64,000 nucleotides of DNA from Heliorestis convoluta (GTDB lineage Bacteria > Bacillota > Desulfitobacteriia > Heliobacteriales > Heliobacteriaceae): positions 1,655,501 through 1,719,500 of the forward strand of contig NZ_CP045875.1 of the NCBI RefSeq assembly GCF_009649955.1, in the 5' to 3' direction. The notes beneath the pieces were generated by a model, which saw nothing but the letters and a program-made list of their open reading frames with translations, ran no database searches and was not told where the DNA came from. A program made the translations under genes and the position numbers. This document shows positions 43,747 through 53,591 of the stretch, piece after piece; positions within the stretch are counted from its first letter, which is position 1, and the number at the start of each line of letters is the position of its first letter.

Positions 43747-46431
43747 TTAGCCATTTTTAATAGCAGCCTGTGCAGCGGCTAAGCGTGCAATGGGTACGCG
43801 GTAGGGGGAGCAAGAAACGAAGTCGAGATTAATGAGATGGCAGAATTCAATGGAAGAAGGCTCTCCGCCATGCTCGCCGCAGATACCGACAAGTAGATTG
43901 GGGTTGCTGGCTCGACCTTTTTCTACTGCCATTTTCATCAAACCGCCTACGCCTGCACGATCGAGCACGATGAAGGGGTTATCTGTCAATACTTTGTTTT
44001 CAGTGTAGTACCCTAAGAACTTACCTTCTGCGTCATCACGAGAAAAGCCGAAAGTCGTCTGGGTCAAATCATTGGTTCCGAAGGAGAAGAAGTCTGCTTT
44101 TGTAGCTATCTCTTCCGCTGTTAAAGCAGCTCTAGGTACTTCAATCATTGTTCCAACGGTATAAGGAATGATAACACCTGTTTCTGCTGCAACAGCATCG
44201 GCTACATCTTCTACCATTTTACGCAGATAAGAGAGCTCATTAACATGGACAACAAGTGGAATTTCCACTTCTGGCTCTACTTCATAGCCTTCTTGAACAA
44301 GCTGAGCAACAGCCTGGAAGATAGCACGGGCCTGCATTGCGTAGATTTCAGGATAAGTTATACCTAGTCGGCAACCACGATGTCCAAGCATGGGGTTGAA
44401 TTCATGAAGCTGTCGCACGTTTCTCAGAAGAATCTCTTTTTCATCGACCTGATCACGAATCGCTTCTTTCTCATCATCAGATACAGTTTCCAAAGCACAA
44501 TTGAGCTTGGTAATTTCGACAAGAAGATCTTCTGCATTCGGTAAGAATTCATGAAGAGGTGGATCGAGTAGGCGAACGGTAACGGGGAAACCAGCCATTT
44601 CTTTTAAGATGCCATAGAAATCTTGCTGTTGCATCGGTAAAAGTTTGGCTAGAGCTATTTGACGCTCTTCTACAGACTGCGCTAGAATCATTTCTTGTAC
44701 GATAGGTAAGCGCTCTTGTGCCATAAACATATGTTCCGTACGAGTCAATCCGATACCGGCAGCACCGAATTCACGCGCTTGCTTCGCTTCTTCTGGTTTA
44801 TCAGCATTGGCTCTCACACCCAAGGTACGAACCTCATCAGCCCACTGCAGCAGTATTTGGAATTCATTGGTTAATTCAGGCTCAAGCATTGGTACTTCGC
44901 CATCAATAACTCTTCCTGTAGCACCATCAATGGATATCAGATCGCCTTTTTTGAAGACTTTCTGTTCCCCAGATTGTGTATAAACGACAAATTCTTGCTT
45001 TGCATAGTCGATGCGAATAGATTCGCAGCCACATACGCAAGCTTTCCCCATTTGACGAGCCACAACAGCAGCGTGTGAAGTCATGCCACCACGGCTGGTT
45101 AAGACACCTTGTGCTGCAATAATGCCATGAATATCATCAGGCGTTGTTTCTGTACGAACAAGAAGGATTTTCTCACCTGCTTTATTCCTTGCATCCGCTT
45201 CATCGGCATTAAAGACAATGATACCCGACGCAGCACCTGGTGATGCAGGTAAACCAGTGGCAACTACAGTAAGTTTTGCTTCAGGGTCGATGCGGCGATG
45301 AAGAAGCTGGTCTAGATGTTCTGGCTCTACGCGCATGATAGCTTCGTTTTTGCTAATAAGTCCTTCTTCTACCATATCAACAGCAATCTTTACAGCAGCT
45401 GCTGCCGTTCTCTTACCATTGCGTGTCTGTAGCATCCAAAGCTTGCCGCCTTGAATGGTAAATTCAATATCTTGCATATTGCGATAATGTTTTTCTAAAG
45501 TCTGACAAATCTCTACAAACTGAGCAAAAACCTCAGGCATTTCTCTTTCTAAGGTAGAAATATGATTGGGTGTGCGAATTCCAGCTACAACATCTTCACC
45601 TTGGGCGTTAATCAGGTATTCACCGTAGAGAATTTTTTCTCCTGTGGAAGGGTTCCGTGTAAAAGCAACACCCGTTCCGCAGTCGCTGCCCATGTTACCA
45701 AAGACCATGGATTGTACGTTAACTGCGGTACCTAGGTTATCAGGAATTTTGTGAATATGACGATAGATTTTGGCACGATCATTATTCCAAGATTGGAAAA
45801 CAGCACGAACGGCGCCTTCTAATTGCTCCATAGGCTCTTGAGGGAAAAGGCGACCTGTTTTTTGCAATACTAGGCTTTTATAGCCTTCAATAACTTCTTG
45901 TAAAGAAGCTGGCGTTAGCTCATTATCGAACTTGACGCCTTGCTTTTCACGGCTTTGTTCTAAGATATGTTCAAAATCATCATGCTCAACATCAAGAACA
46001 ACGCCAGAGTACATCTGAATAAAACGACGATAACAATCTAAGGCAAAGCGCTCATTTTCTGTTGCTTGAGCGAGAGCATTGACAGTTTCATCATTCAAGC
46101 CAAGGTTTAAAATGGTATCCATCATACCTGGCATGGAAAAAACTGCACCAGAACGAACAGATAACAATAGTGGATCGGTGGAGTCACCAAACTTCTTGCC
46201 AAGCTTCTCTTCTACTTTTTCTAGAGCTTCCTTCACCTGGTGCAGCAAATCAGAGGGAAAATTTTTATCATTCTCATAATAAGCATTGCATGCTTCTGTT
46301 GTGATTGTAAGTCCTGGAGGCACAGGTAGACCAATGTTGGTCATTTCTGCTAGGTTAGCTCCCTTTCCTCCTAGGAGCGATTTCATATCAGCTTTACCTT
46401 CATCAAAAAGATAGACCCATTTCTTAGACAT
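43747..46431 (-). CDS. ppdK: Pyruvate, phosphate dikinase
   Basis: An 894-residue enzyme that interconverts pyruvate + ATP + Pi and PEP + AMP + PPi in the cytoplasm. The N-terminal ATP-grasp part starts [18 protein letters not shown]; the swivelling phospho-His domain has [24 protein letters not shown], with the catalytic His and the regulatory Thr phosphorylated by PDRP1; the C-terminal PEP/pyruvate barrel has [20 protein letters not shown] and VGICGEHGG with its catalytic Cys. Full family length. It overlaps by eight bases the gene of its regulator, transcribed just upstream. Confidence 0.97.
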   Translation of the reverse strand: MSKKWVYLFDEGKADMKSLLGGKGANLAEMTNIGLPVPPGLTITTEACNAYYENDKNFPSDLLHQVKEALEKVEEKLGKKFGDSTDPLLLSVRSGAVFSMPGMMDTILNLGLNDETVNALAQATENERFALDCYRRFIQMYSGVVLDVEHDDFEHILEQSREKQGVKFDNELTPASLQEVIEGYKSLVLQKTGRLFPQEPMEQLEGAVRAVFQSWNNDRAKIYRHIHKIPDNLGTAVNVQSMVFGNMGSDCGTGVAFTRNPSTGEKILYGEYLINAQGEDVVAGIRTPNHISTLEREMPEVFAQFVEICQTLEKHYRNMQDIEFTIQGGKLWMLQTRNGKRTAAAAVKIAVDMVEEGLISKNEAIMRVEPEHLDQLLHRRIDPEAKLTVVATGLPASPGAASGIIVFNADEADARNKAGEKILLVRTETTPDDIHGIIAAQGVLTSRGGMTSHAAVVARQMGKACVCGCESIRIDYAKQEFVVYTQSGEQKVFKKGDLISIDGATGRVIDGEVPMLEPELTNEFQILLQWADEVRTLGVRANADKPEEAKQAREFGAAGIGLTRTEHMFMAQERLPIVQEMILAQSVEERQIALAKLLPMQQQDFYGILKEMAGFPVTVRLLDPPLHEFLPNAEDLLVEITKLNCALETVSDDEKEAIRDQVDEKEILLRNVRQLHEFNPMLGHRGCRLGITYPEIYAMQARAIFQAVAQLVQEGYEVEPEVEIPLVVHVNELSYLRKMVEDVADAVAAETGVIIPYTVGTMIEVPRAALTAEEIATKADFFSFGTNDLTQTTFGFSRDDAEGKFLGYYTENKVLTDNPFIVLDRAGVGGLMKMAVEKGRASNPNLLVGICGEHGGEPSSIEFCHLINLDFVSCSPYRVPIARLAAAQAAIKNG

Positions 46432-47278
46432 TACGTTCCCCCCTGTAATATATCTGTAACACTTTAGCCGCTGTCTCTTCTACGGCTTTATTGGTTACAT
46501 CAATGACTGGACAACCGATGCGTTTCATAATGGCTTCAGCGTAATCTAATTCATCCAAGATGCGCTTCAAACTGGCATAGTCGGCATTGCCAACCAATCC
46601 TAGAGCCTTCAATCTTTCTGTTCGAATGCCGTAGAGAAGTTGTGGCGAGATGGTTAGTCCAACAATTTTGCGCTTCGGCATTTGAAACAATTCTTCTGGA
46701 GGCCCTACTTCCGGGACAAGAGGAACGTTCGCTGCCTTTACCCTTTTGTGAGCCAAGTACATGCATACGGGTGTTTTCGATGTCCTAGAGACACCAACAA
46801 GAACAACGTCAGCATGTAAAATACCACGTGGATCTTTCCCATCATCGTACTTAACAGCAAATTCAATGGCTTCAACTTTTCGAAAATACTGTTCATCCAG
46901 TTGATGCAGCAATCCTGGCTTCATGGCAGGCTCTTTCTTCGTTATCTTTTGAATGCCATGAATCATTGGACCTAAGATATCAACGGTGACAAGATTTTTC
47001 TCTTCAGCTAGGCGCAAGAGGCATTCCCGCAATTGAGTAACCACAAGAGTATACGCAATAATTGCTGACTGATCTGCTGCCTCATCTATGATTTTGTGGA
47101 TATGACTCGTATCGGATACGTAGGGTATCCTCTTGATTTCCACTCCATCACCATCAAATTGACTCGCTGCTGCTCGCGCTACGAACTCTGCCGTTTCACC
47201 AATGGAGTCTGAAACGACGTAGACAATGGGTTTCTCACCATTGACAGTAGAGATACTCTTCCCCTCCTCGGTTGCCAT
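46424..47278 (-). CDS. Pyruvate, phosphate dikinase regulatory protein (PDRP1/DUF299)
   Basis: A 284-residue bifunctional kinase/phosphotransferase that switches PPDK off by ADP-dependent phosphorylation of a Thr and on again by Pi-dependent removal. [18 protein letters not shown] is the N-terminal signature and [20 protein letters not shown] (~150-170) the P-loop-like motif. ATG 47278 is used; its ribosome site is weak. It sits between ccpN and ppdK, so sensor, switch and enzyme are transcribed together. Confidence 0.95.
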   Translation of the reverse strand: MATEEGKSISTVNGEKPIVYVVSDSIGETAEFVARAAASQFDGDGVEIKRIPYVSDTSHIHKIIDEAADQSAIIAYTLVVTQLRECLLRLAEEKNLVTVDILGPMIHGIQKITKKEPAMKPGLLHQLDEQYFRKVEAIEFAVKYDDGKDPRGILHADVVLVGVSRTSKTPVCMYLAHKRVKAANVPLVPEVGPPEELFQMPKRKIVGLTISPQLLYGIRTERLKALGLVGNADYASLKRILDELDYAEAIMKRIGCPVIDVTNKAVEETAAKVLQIYYRGERNV

Positions 47279-47295
47279 TGACCGCCAGTGTTAAT

Positions 47296-47964
47296 TTACG
47301 TTATTTTCCATCTAATTATGCCCTTCACCGAGCTCAACAAACAATTTCGTAATTGTTGTTTGGTAATGCGGCCTACGACCTCCTGCCGTTCTAGGCCATT
47401 GGGAAGTGCGAAAGTCCTTACTACAGGGAGGGTGTCAATCTCATGGACAATAAGACGTTTGGCAGCCTGAAAAATGGTATCCTCTGGGGATACTGTCACA
47501 ATATTAGGCATTCGCGTCATAACCATACTAACCGGTATCTTATGGGTATCGCTTCCACCAATCGCAATCTTTAAGAGATCTTTTCTTGATACGACACCAT
47601 TAAGATTGCCTTCGCTATCTACGATAATGAGCGTGCCTACATCTTCTGTGAACAGTGTGACAATGCTGTCATAGACTGTTGTCGCTTCTCTCACTACAAC
47701 AGGCAAAGACTTTACATCTTTGACTCGAATTTTACCGATTGCCCTAGCCACCAGAGTATTTCCAGACTGACTATTGTAGTAATAGCCAACACGAGGTCGT
47801 GCTTCCAGGATTCCAGACATGGTTAGAATGGCTAGATCAGGTCGTAAAGTAGCTCGTGTCAGATTCAGGATTTCTCCTATCTGTTCTCCCGTAATCGGAC
47901 CTCGTTCTTTTACGATCTCTACGATCTTTACCTGACGGTCCGTCAGTTCAATAATCGTCACCAC
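47296..47964 (-). CDS. ccpN: CcpN-type HTH/CBS transcriptional regulator
   Basis: A 222-residue regulator with an N-terminal winged helix (LTDRQVKIVEIVKERGPITGEQIGEILNLTRATLRPDLAILT, ~8-50) and two CBS domains (~85-140 and ~150-210) that bind adenine nucleotides. B. subtilis CcpN represses gluconeogenic gapB and pckA during glycolysis. Here it is upstream of PDRP1 and ppdK and 18 bases from PDRP1, so control of PEP/pyruvate flux is the natural role. GTG 47964 or GTG 47961 is the start. A CcpN-like box lies ahead of the gene. Confidence 0.9.
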   Translation of the reverse strand: MVTIIELTDRQVKIVEIVKERGPITGEQIGEILNLTRATLRPDLAILTMSGILEARPRVGYYYNSQSGNTLVARAIGKIRVKDVKSLPVVVREATTVYDSIVTLFTEDVGTLIIVDSEGNLNGVVSRKDLLKIAIGGSDTHKIPVSMVMTRMPNIVTVSPEDTIFQAAKRLIVHEIDTLPVVRTFALPNGLERQEVVGRITKQQLRNCLLSSVKGIIRWKIT

Positions 47965-47993
47965 CCTACTCTATAATTTACCTGGAAGGCACA

Positions 47994-48004
47994 ATTATGA
48001 CATA
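47994..48004 (-). promoter_or_regulatory. CcpN-like operator upstream of ccpN
   Basis: On the minus strand TATGTCATAAT matches the reported CcpN box TRTGHYATAYW at ten of eleven positions, about 30 bases before the start, suggesting autoregulation. Confidence 0.45.
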
Positions 48005-48074
48005 CTAAATGTCTGATCACTCCCAATAAAGTATACTATATTGTCTTATATTTTCCTGCTTCTTTTGTAAGAAA

Positions 48075-50150
48075 TTATTCTACTATTTTCTTAAGATCGG
48101 CAATGCCATCCATCAATGCATCAACAGCTTTTAATAAAGCCAATCGATTGTCGCGAATTGCTTCATCTTCTACCATGACCATTACATTGTCGAAGAAAGC
48201 GTCTAAAGGTTTCCGTAGTTGGGCCACCACAGAGAGAACAAGGGCATAATCGCCTTCTGCTTCTTTAATCTTCTGTTGTGCCTTCACAAGGGCTTCGTAA
48301 AGGTCTTTTTCCACTTGTTCTTGCAATAATGCACTTGAAATTGCTTTTTCATTGCCTTTTTTCGCTAGATTCGCGGCTCTGGTGTAGGTTGTTAGAAGAG
48401 CACCAAATGCTTCTTCTTCCCGGAAAGAAGCTAATGCATAGGCTCTCTTATATACTTCAGCAGGTTTATCAATACCTGCTTCTAACACAGCCTCAATGAC
48501 ATCGTAGCGGAAGCCTTCTTCACTAAGCAGGAACCGTAGTCGCTGGTAGAAAAAGTCAAGCAAATCAGCAAGTACATCAGGCATTGTTCTCGAAAGTTCT
48601 ACTTTTTCACTGTACAGCTCATAGGACTTTTTGAAGAGTTCTGCCAGTGAAAGAGGTAAGTCTTTTTTCATTGCAATCAGACAGAGGGCTTGAGCCTGCC
48701 GTCTAAGCGCATAAGGATCTTGCGATCCAGTCGGAATAATACCAATGGCAAAAGATCCTACAATGGCATCGACTTTATCAGCCATTGCAACAAGTGTTCC
48801 CTCAATCGTCTCTGGGAGATTGTCGCCGGCATGACGAGGAAGATAATGTTCTCGAATCGCCTGGGCTACCTCTTTTTCTTCCCCTGATAAAAGAGCGTAC
48901 TTTTCCCCCATCAAGCCTTGCAGTTCAGGAAACTCATAGACCATAAGTGTCACCAAGTCTGCTTTGGCCAGCGCCGCCGCTCGATTTGCTCTCTTCGCTG
49001 AAGTCTGATCTACGTCAAGATGATGAGATAACCAGGTCGTTAGTTCCTTTTCTCGCTCTACTCGATCATAGACAGTACCTAGCTTTTCTTGAAAAACAAT
49101 TTTTTGCAATCGTTTTACCTGATCATCTAAAGAGACTTTTTGATCTTCTTCATAGAAAAAAGCTGCATCAGCCAATCTTGCTCTCAATACTTTCTCATTG
49201 CCTGATTGCACCACTTCTAGGTGATCGGTTGTGCCGTTGCGAACAGTTATGAATTTTGGTAGAAGTTGACCTGCTTGATCGATAACTGGAAAATAGCGCT
49301 GATGCTCCTTCATCGGTGTAATCAAGACCGCATCTGGCAACCCCATATATTTTTCATCTATAGCGCCACAAAGAGCTGTTGGATATTCGACCAGATAATT
49401 AATTTCTTCTAGCAAATCTTCATCTTTTTCCACCTGGCCGCCTTCAGTAAGAGCAAGCTCTTGAATTTGTTGCCAGATTTCATGCTTTCTTTTCTCTGGA
49501 TCAACAATGACAAAAGCTTCTTCCAGTTTTTTCTCATACTCTCTTGGATGGATAATTTCAAGCGGTTCTTGGGCTAAGAAGCGATGGCCATAGGTGATTT
49601 GACCTGCTTTCACCTTTTCTAATTCTAGAGGAATAATTTCTTCTCCGTACAGTGCTACAAGCCAGCGGATGGGACGAGCAAAGCGCATTTCTCCCCAGGC
49701 CCAACGCATTGGCTTGGGAAAAGAAAGACCACTTATCCAGCTTTTTAATAATAGAGGCAACACTTCTTTGGTTTCTTGCCCTTTTTCTGTACGCAAAGCA
49801 AAGAGGTAAGAAACACCGTTGACTTCTCTGGTAATCATATTCGCCGGATCAACGCCTTGAGAACGGGCAAAACCTAATAATGCTCTTGTTGGCTTGCCAT
49901 CTTGATCATAGGCTACCTTTTCCGATGGCCCTTTTACTTCTGTTTGTAAATCTTCTTGAGTGGCTGCAAGTTCTGTCACTATAATGGCGATACGCCGGGG
50001 CGTCCCAAAAACTTGTAAATCTTTATAAGATAAACGGGCTTCTTTGAGTCCTTCTATAGCTTGTCCTTTCAGTTGTTTTAACGTAGAAGTCATAAATTTT
50101 GCTGGAATTTCTTCTACACCGATCTCTAAAAGCAGATCGCTCTGTTTCAA
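48075..50150 (-). CDS. glyS: Glycine-tRNA ligase beta subunit
   Basis: A 691-residue subunit of the tetrameric alpha2-beta2 glycyl-tRNA synthetase, responsible for tRNA binding. LLEIGVEEIPAKFM at the N-terminus, MRWAWGEMRFARPIRWLVAL, YPTALCGAIDEKYMGLPDAVL and ADKVDAIVGSFAIGIIPTGSQDPYALRRQA are family blocks; the anticodon-binding DALR-like region ends the protein. The start is TTG 50150 behind AAGGAGGAAGG. It lies 100 bases after glyQ and shares its T-box. Confidence 0.96.
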   Translation of the reverse strand: MKQSDLLLEIGVEEIPAKFMTSTLKQLKGQAIEGLKEARLSYKDLQVFGTPRRIAIIVTELAATQEDLQTEVKGPSEKVAYDQDGKPTRALLGFARSQGVDPANMITREVNGVSYLFALRTEKGQETKEVLPLLLKSWISGLSFPKPMRWAWGEMRFARPIRWLVALYGEEIIPLELEKVKAGQITYGHRFLAQEPLEIIHPREYEKKLEEAFVIVDPEKRKHEIWQQIQELALTEGGQVEKDEDLLEEINYLVEYPTALCGAIDEKYMGLPDAVLITPMKEHQRYFPVIDQAGQLLPKFITVRNGTTDHLEVVQSGNEKVLRARLADAAFFYEEDQKVSLDDQVKRLQKIVFQEKLGTVYDRVEREKELTTWLSHHLDVDQTSAKRANRAAALAKADLVTLMVYEFPELQGLMGEKYALLSGEEKEVAQAIREHYLPRHAGDNLPETIEGTLVAMADKVDAIVGSFAIGIIPTGSQDPYALRRQAQALCLIAMKKDLPLSLAELFKKSYELYSEKVELSRTMPDVLADLLDFFYQRLRFLLSEEGFRYDVIEAVLEAGIDKPAEVYKRAYALASFREEEAFGALLTTYTRAANLAKKGNEKAISSALLQEQVEKDLYEALVKAQQKIKEAEGDYALVLSVVAQLRKPLDAFFDNVMVMVEDEAIRDNRLALLKAVDALMDGIADLKKIVE

Positions 50151-50250
50151 GACGTTCCTTCCTCCTTATGATTCAACAAAGGGAAGTGATTCCTTTGCTC
50201 TTACCAATTATATGGAATATTTTTCTTCTATCGATTCGCTTCGTTTGATA

Positions 50251-51147
50251 CTAGAGTCCCAAAGCAGAGCGCAAAGCTCTATCTTTTAAGAGCGGATAAC
50301 CGAGCTTTTCTCGCTGCTGTACATAGGCAGATGCGCAGGTTCGTGCTAGATTCCGCACACGGGCGATATAACCGGTCCGCTCTGTAACAGAGATGGCGCC
50401 ACGGGCATCGAGAAGGTTAAAAGTGTGAGAACACTTGAGTACATAGTCATAGGCTGGCTGGACAAGCCCTTTTTCGATAACTCGCAATGCTTCTTTTTCG
50501 TAGAGGTCAAAGAAGGTGAATAATGCGTCGGTATCGGCTACTTCGAAGTTATAATGTGAGTAATCAACTTCTCCTTGGTGATGTACGTCACCATAGGAGA
50601 TGCCATCGACCCACTCAATATCGTATACAGAGTCTCTCTGTTGAATAAACATGGCGATTCTTTCTAAGCCATAGGTAATTTCAGCACAAACAGGCTTGCA
50701 GTCAATGCCTCCACATTGTTGGAAGTAAGTGAATTGGGTAATTTCCATGCCATCAAGCCAAACTTCCCAGCCCAACCCCCAAGCTCCTAAAGTCGGTGAT
50801 TCCCAATTATCTTCAACAAATCGAATGTCATGCTTTAAAGGATCGATGCCTAGGCAACGTAAACTATCAAGATATAATTCTAGTACGTCATCAGGTGAGG
50901 GCTTTAAAATAACCTGGTACTGATAATAGTGTTGTAGCCGGTTAGGGTTTTCTCCAAAACGGCCGTCTGTAGGTCTTCTCGATGGTTCTACATAGGCTAC
51001 ATTCCAGGGTTCTGGCCCTAAGGCACGTAGAAAAGTAGCAGGATTCATCGTTCCAGCTCCTTTTTCCACATCATAGGGTTGTTGTATGATGCAGCTTTTC
51101 TCTCCCCAAAATTGGTTCAGTGTGAGGATGATTTGTTGAAAGTTCAT
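50251..51147 (-). CDS. glyQ: Glycine-tRNA ligase alpha subunit
   Basis: A 298-residue catalytic subunit that forms glycyl-adenylate and charges tRNA-Gly. [65 protein letters not shown] (motif 2 region) and the class II core [15 protein letters not shown] are characteristic. ATG 51147 has AAGGAGAAGGAG upstream. It is preceded by a glycine T-box leader with a classic terminator. Confidence 0.97.
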   Translation of the reverse strand: MNFQQIILTLNQFWGEKSCIIQQPYDVEKGAGTMNPATFLRALGPEPWNVAYVEPSRRPTDGRFGENPNRLQHYYQYQVILKPSPDDVLELYLDSLRCLGIDPLKHDIRFVEDNWESPTLGAWGLGWEVWLDGMEITQFTYFQQCGGIDCKPVCAEITYGLERIAMFIQQRDSVYDIEWVDGISYGDVHHQGEVDYSHYNFEVADTDALFTFFDLYEKEALRVIEKGLVQPAYDYVLKCSHTFNLLDARGAISVTERTGYIARVRNLARTCASAYVQQREKLGYPLLKDRALRSALGL

Positions 51148-51198
51148 CTTATTGGGTCATCTCCTTCTCCTTCAGTATCTGTAGCAATCAGGAAACTT

Positions 51199-51517
51199 GT
51201 AAAAAACACACAAAACCTCTCGTCACTGGCTTTGAGCCAGGGACGAGAGGTTTCTCCCGCGGTTCCACCCTGATTGACAGAGTTGAGTTCAATCTCACTC
51301 TGTCCTCTTTCAAATCTATGTTGGGGCTTTACTGACAGAAATGCAAAATCTACAAGAAAAAATCTTGTATAAAAAAACTTTCTTTTCTGCGTTCTTCCCC
51401 TGACTCTGGAATGCCTTCGCACTGCTGTGCCATGCCGGCTTTTCACCCTGTCCCGGCTCGCTGAGATGGTTGTCAGTGTTACTACTTTCCTTCATTGCCT
51501 TCTATTACTACTGTCTC
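51199..51517 (-). promoter_or_regulatory. T-box riboswitch (tRNA-Gly) controlling glyQS
   Basis: The minus strand holds the T-box core AGGGTGGAACCGCGGGAG (51271-51254), followed by a terminator CCTCTCGTC..GACGAGAGG ending in a T run (~51252-51199). The long upstream stem I region has a GGC triplet at 51415-51413 as the likely specifier codon for glycine. Uncharged tRNA-Gly pairing with the T-box bulge would prevent the terminator and switch on glyQS. Confidence 0.92.
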
Positions 51518-51523
51518 GTCACA

Positions 51524-51552
51524 AGAATAACAGGTTCTTTTCTTTGTGTCAA
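51524..51552 (-). promoter_or_regulatory. Sigma-A promoter of the glyQS T-box leader
   Basis: On the minus strand TTGACA (51552-51547), 17 bp, TATTCT (51529-51524), just before the T-box. Confidence 0.85.
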
Positions 51553-51595
51553 TTAGAGAGCTTTGTTCTTCTATGATCGAAGACTTTACTTCTAT

Positions 51596-52024
51596 TTATC
51601 TACGATCTTCCCTATCTACATCAATCCAATCGATAGTACCATCTTTTTTCTCTACTTCGAGCTTACAACCGGAGGCAACGGCGGCGATAGTCCCGAGAGC
51701 TGCGATGATAGCCAACTGGGTACTTAGTAAGGCGCCTGTAATGCCCAATACACCGATGGTAACAGGAATATTAAATAGTACTTGATCACCTTTAAGCAGG
51801 CGTACGCGCCGTACATTACCTTCTTTGATTAAGTCTTTCAGTTGCTTCCACCATTTTTGGCTGGTGAAGCGCCAGTTTGTTGTATCGGTTCTGTTTTCTA
51901 AGTATACAAGCGCTTCTACGACGTCACCGTTGCAATACTGCAATGCTTCTTGTGCTTCACTGTAAGAGACGCCCATACGACTTCGAATGAGATCTATTTT
52001 TTCCAAATCTGTTAAATGTTCCAT
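51596..52024 (-). CDS. DUF4342 protein with UBA-like N-terminus
   Basis: A 142-residue protein. Residues ~5-45 (LEKIDLIRSRMGVSYSEAQEALQYCNGDVVEALVYLE) are a UBA-like three-helix domain like that of EF-Ts; then a basic linker leads to VRRVRLLKGDQVLFNIPVTIGVLGITGALLSTQLAIIAALG, a hydrophobic stretch typical of DUF4342, and an acidic tail. The function is unknown. ATG 52024 has AAAGGAGG upstream. It is the last gene of the recO transcript, before the glyQS promoter. Confidence 0.82.
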   Translation of the reverse strand: MEHLTDLEKIDLIRSRMGVSYSEAQEALQYCNGDVVEALVYLENRTDTTNWRFTSQKWWKQLKDLIKEGNVRRVRLLKGDQVLFNIPVTIGVLGITGALLSTQLAIIAALGTIAAVASGCKLEVEKKDGTIDWIDVDREDRR

Positions 52025-52044
52025 GGGTAGCTTGCCTCCTTTCT

Positions 52045-52815
52045 TTAATTTCCCCCCATAGTTTCTAATACAGTCCAGGAGCGCATTCTTCCTTCGTAAC
52101 GGCTTTGAATCGTTTCTTGTAAAACTCTTCTAATAAGCATAGCATTTTTTTCGCCTACTTGTACTTTATGAATTTCTCGCGGATCCATAACACGCAAATA
52201 GTTGAGTAAAGCAAGAGCATTGGGAGGAAGAATATATCCTTTGTCGTCGAAACGTTGACAGCATGCTCCAACTGTTCCACCTTTAATCGGTGAATAGATG
52301 GGATAGTTCGATGTAACCATGGGATCTTTTGTCTCTGGTAGTATTATTCCACAATTTATACAGGCATCAAACACAGGGCCATAGCCTAGTTGATCCAAAA
52401 AACGAAGTTCAAAGAGTCTTGTCACTAGGGGGATCTGATAAACTGATAGAAGGTGCCAGAAGGTGAGTAATAAAGGATAAAGTTCTGCACCTCCTTGATC
52501 GAGTGAGAATTTATCGACCAATTCAGCCATATAAGAAGCATGGGTAAAACGATCGGGATCGGTTTGCAAAGAAAAAAAGCTTTCTATTGGTTCAGCTTGT
52601 GTAATTGTGTATAGGTTCTTTCCTTCATGAACCATCATATCGCTTTGACTAAATAGCTGGACGCCTGCCTTTAAGCGACTTGTTGGTTTACGTACACCTT
52701 TGGCAATCCCATTGATTTTACCTTTTTCATAGGTAAGCAAGGTGAGCAATCGGTCGGCCTCTCCATAGCTGCGGCTGCGAATCACAAGCCCTTGAAGTCG
52801 AAGTAAGGCGGCCAT
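52045..52815 (-). CDS. recO: DNA repair protein RecO
   Basis: A 256-residue RecF-pathway protein that anneals ssDNA and loads RecA with RecR. The N-terminal OB fold (LQGLVIRSRSYGEADRLLTLLTYEKGKINGIAKGVRKPTSRL) and the helical C-terminal domain with a zinc site (FDACINCGI..GAVGACCQRF) are complete. ATG 52815 has AAAGGAGAAGC upstream. It follows deoC and era, its usual neighbour in Firmicutes. Confidence 0.95.
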   Translation of the reverse strand: MAALLRLQGLVIRSRSYGEADRLLTLLTYEKGKINGIAKGVRKPTSRLKAGVQLFSQSDMMVHEGKNLYTITQAEPIESFFSLQTDPDRFTHASYMAELVDKFSLDQGGAELYPLLLTFWHLLSVYQIPLVTRLFELRFLDQLGYGPVFDACINCGIILPETKDPMVTSNYPIYSPIKGGTVGACCQRFDDKGYILPPNALALLNYLRVMDPREIHKVQVGEKNAMLIRRVLQETIQSRYEGRMRSWTVLETMGGN

Positions 52816-52857
52816 AAGCTTCTCCTTTCAACCTCGCCATATAAAGAAAAAGCAACA

Positions 52858-53538
52858 CTAGAGTGTTGGTGCGCCTAAATCATTCATTATTTTTAGAGAA
52901 GCGCTCGTTCCCAAACGATCAGCGCCAGCTTCTAACATGGTTATAGCATCCTGGGCAGAACGAATTCCACCAGAAGCTTTTACTTTTCCTTGCCTTGACA
53001 CAATATTTTTCATTAGAGCAACATTTTCTACAGTTGCACCTGCAGGGCCAAATCCTGTTGATGTTTTTACATAATCTGCACCAGCGGCCATAGCTCTCCG
53101 ACATGCTTCTTCAATTTCTTGAGGTGTTAAAAAAGCTGTTTCAAGAATCACCTTCACAGAAATGTTTTGGAAAGCTTTTCCTTCTAGAACGACAGCTTCT
53201 ATATCTTCTTGCAGCTTTTCCCAACGTCCTTCTTTGGCCCAAGCGATATTCATCACCATATCTAACTCCTGGGCACCTCTTAGAATTACTTCTCTTGCTT
53301 CTAGTGCTTTTAGAGTCGACCAAGTTGCGCCTAGAGGAAAAGCAATGACAGTAGCTACTTTAACAGGTCCTTCCCTTAGAATATGTCGTGCTTCTTCTAC
53401 CCACAAAGGATTGACGCATACAGAGGCAAAAGAATAGCGAGTTGCTTCAGCGCAAAGCTTTCGAATCTCCTTTTCTTCAGCCTCTGCTTTTAGTAAGGTA
53501 TGATCGATGTGACGAGCTATGGACTGCCAATCTTTCAT
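52858..53538 (-). CDS. deoC: Deoxyribose-phosphate aldolase
   Basis: A 226-residue TIM-barrel class I aldolase that splits 2-deoxyribose-5-phosphate to acetaldehyde and glyceraldehyde-3-phosphate. IDHTLLKAEAEEKEI at the N-terminus, VATVIAFPLGATWSTLKALE, VKVILETAFLTPQEI, and ADYVKTSTGFGPAGATVENV with the Schiff-base Lys are in place, plus VKASGGIRSAQDAI. The frame is open to 53553, but GAGGAG sets ATG 53538. With cdd two genes away it supports deoxynucleoside salvage. Confidence 0.95.
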   Translation of the reverse strand: MKDWQSIARHIDHTLLKAEAEEKEIRKLCAEATRYSFASVCVNPLWVEEARHILREGPVKVATVIAFPLGATWSTLKALEAREVILRGAQELDMVMNIAWAKEGRWEKLQEDIEAVVLEGKAFQNISVKVILETAFLTPQEIEEACRRAMAAGADYVKTSTGFGPAGATVENVALMKNIVSRQGKVKASGGIRSAQDAITMLEAGADRLGTSASLKIMNDLGAPTL

Positions 53539-53591
53539 AAGCCTACTCCTCATTCATCATTCTTTTCTATAATTAGATTGAAAAACAAAGA

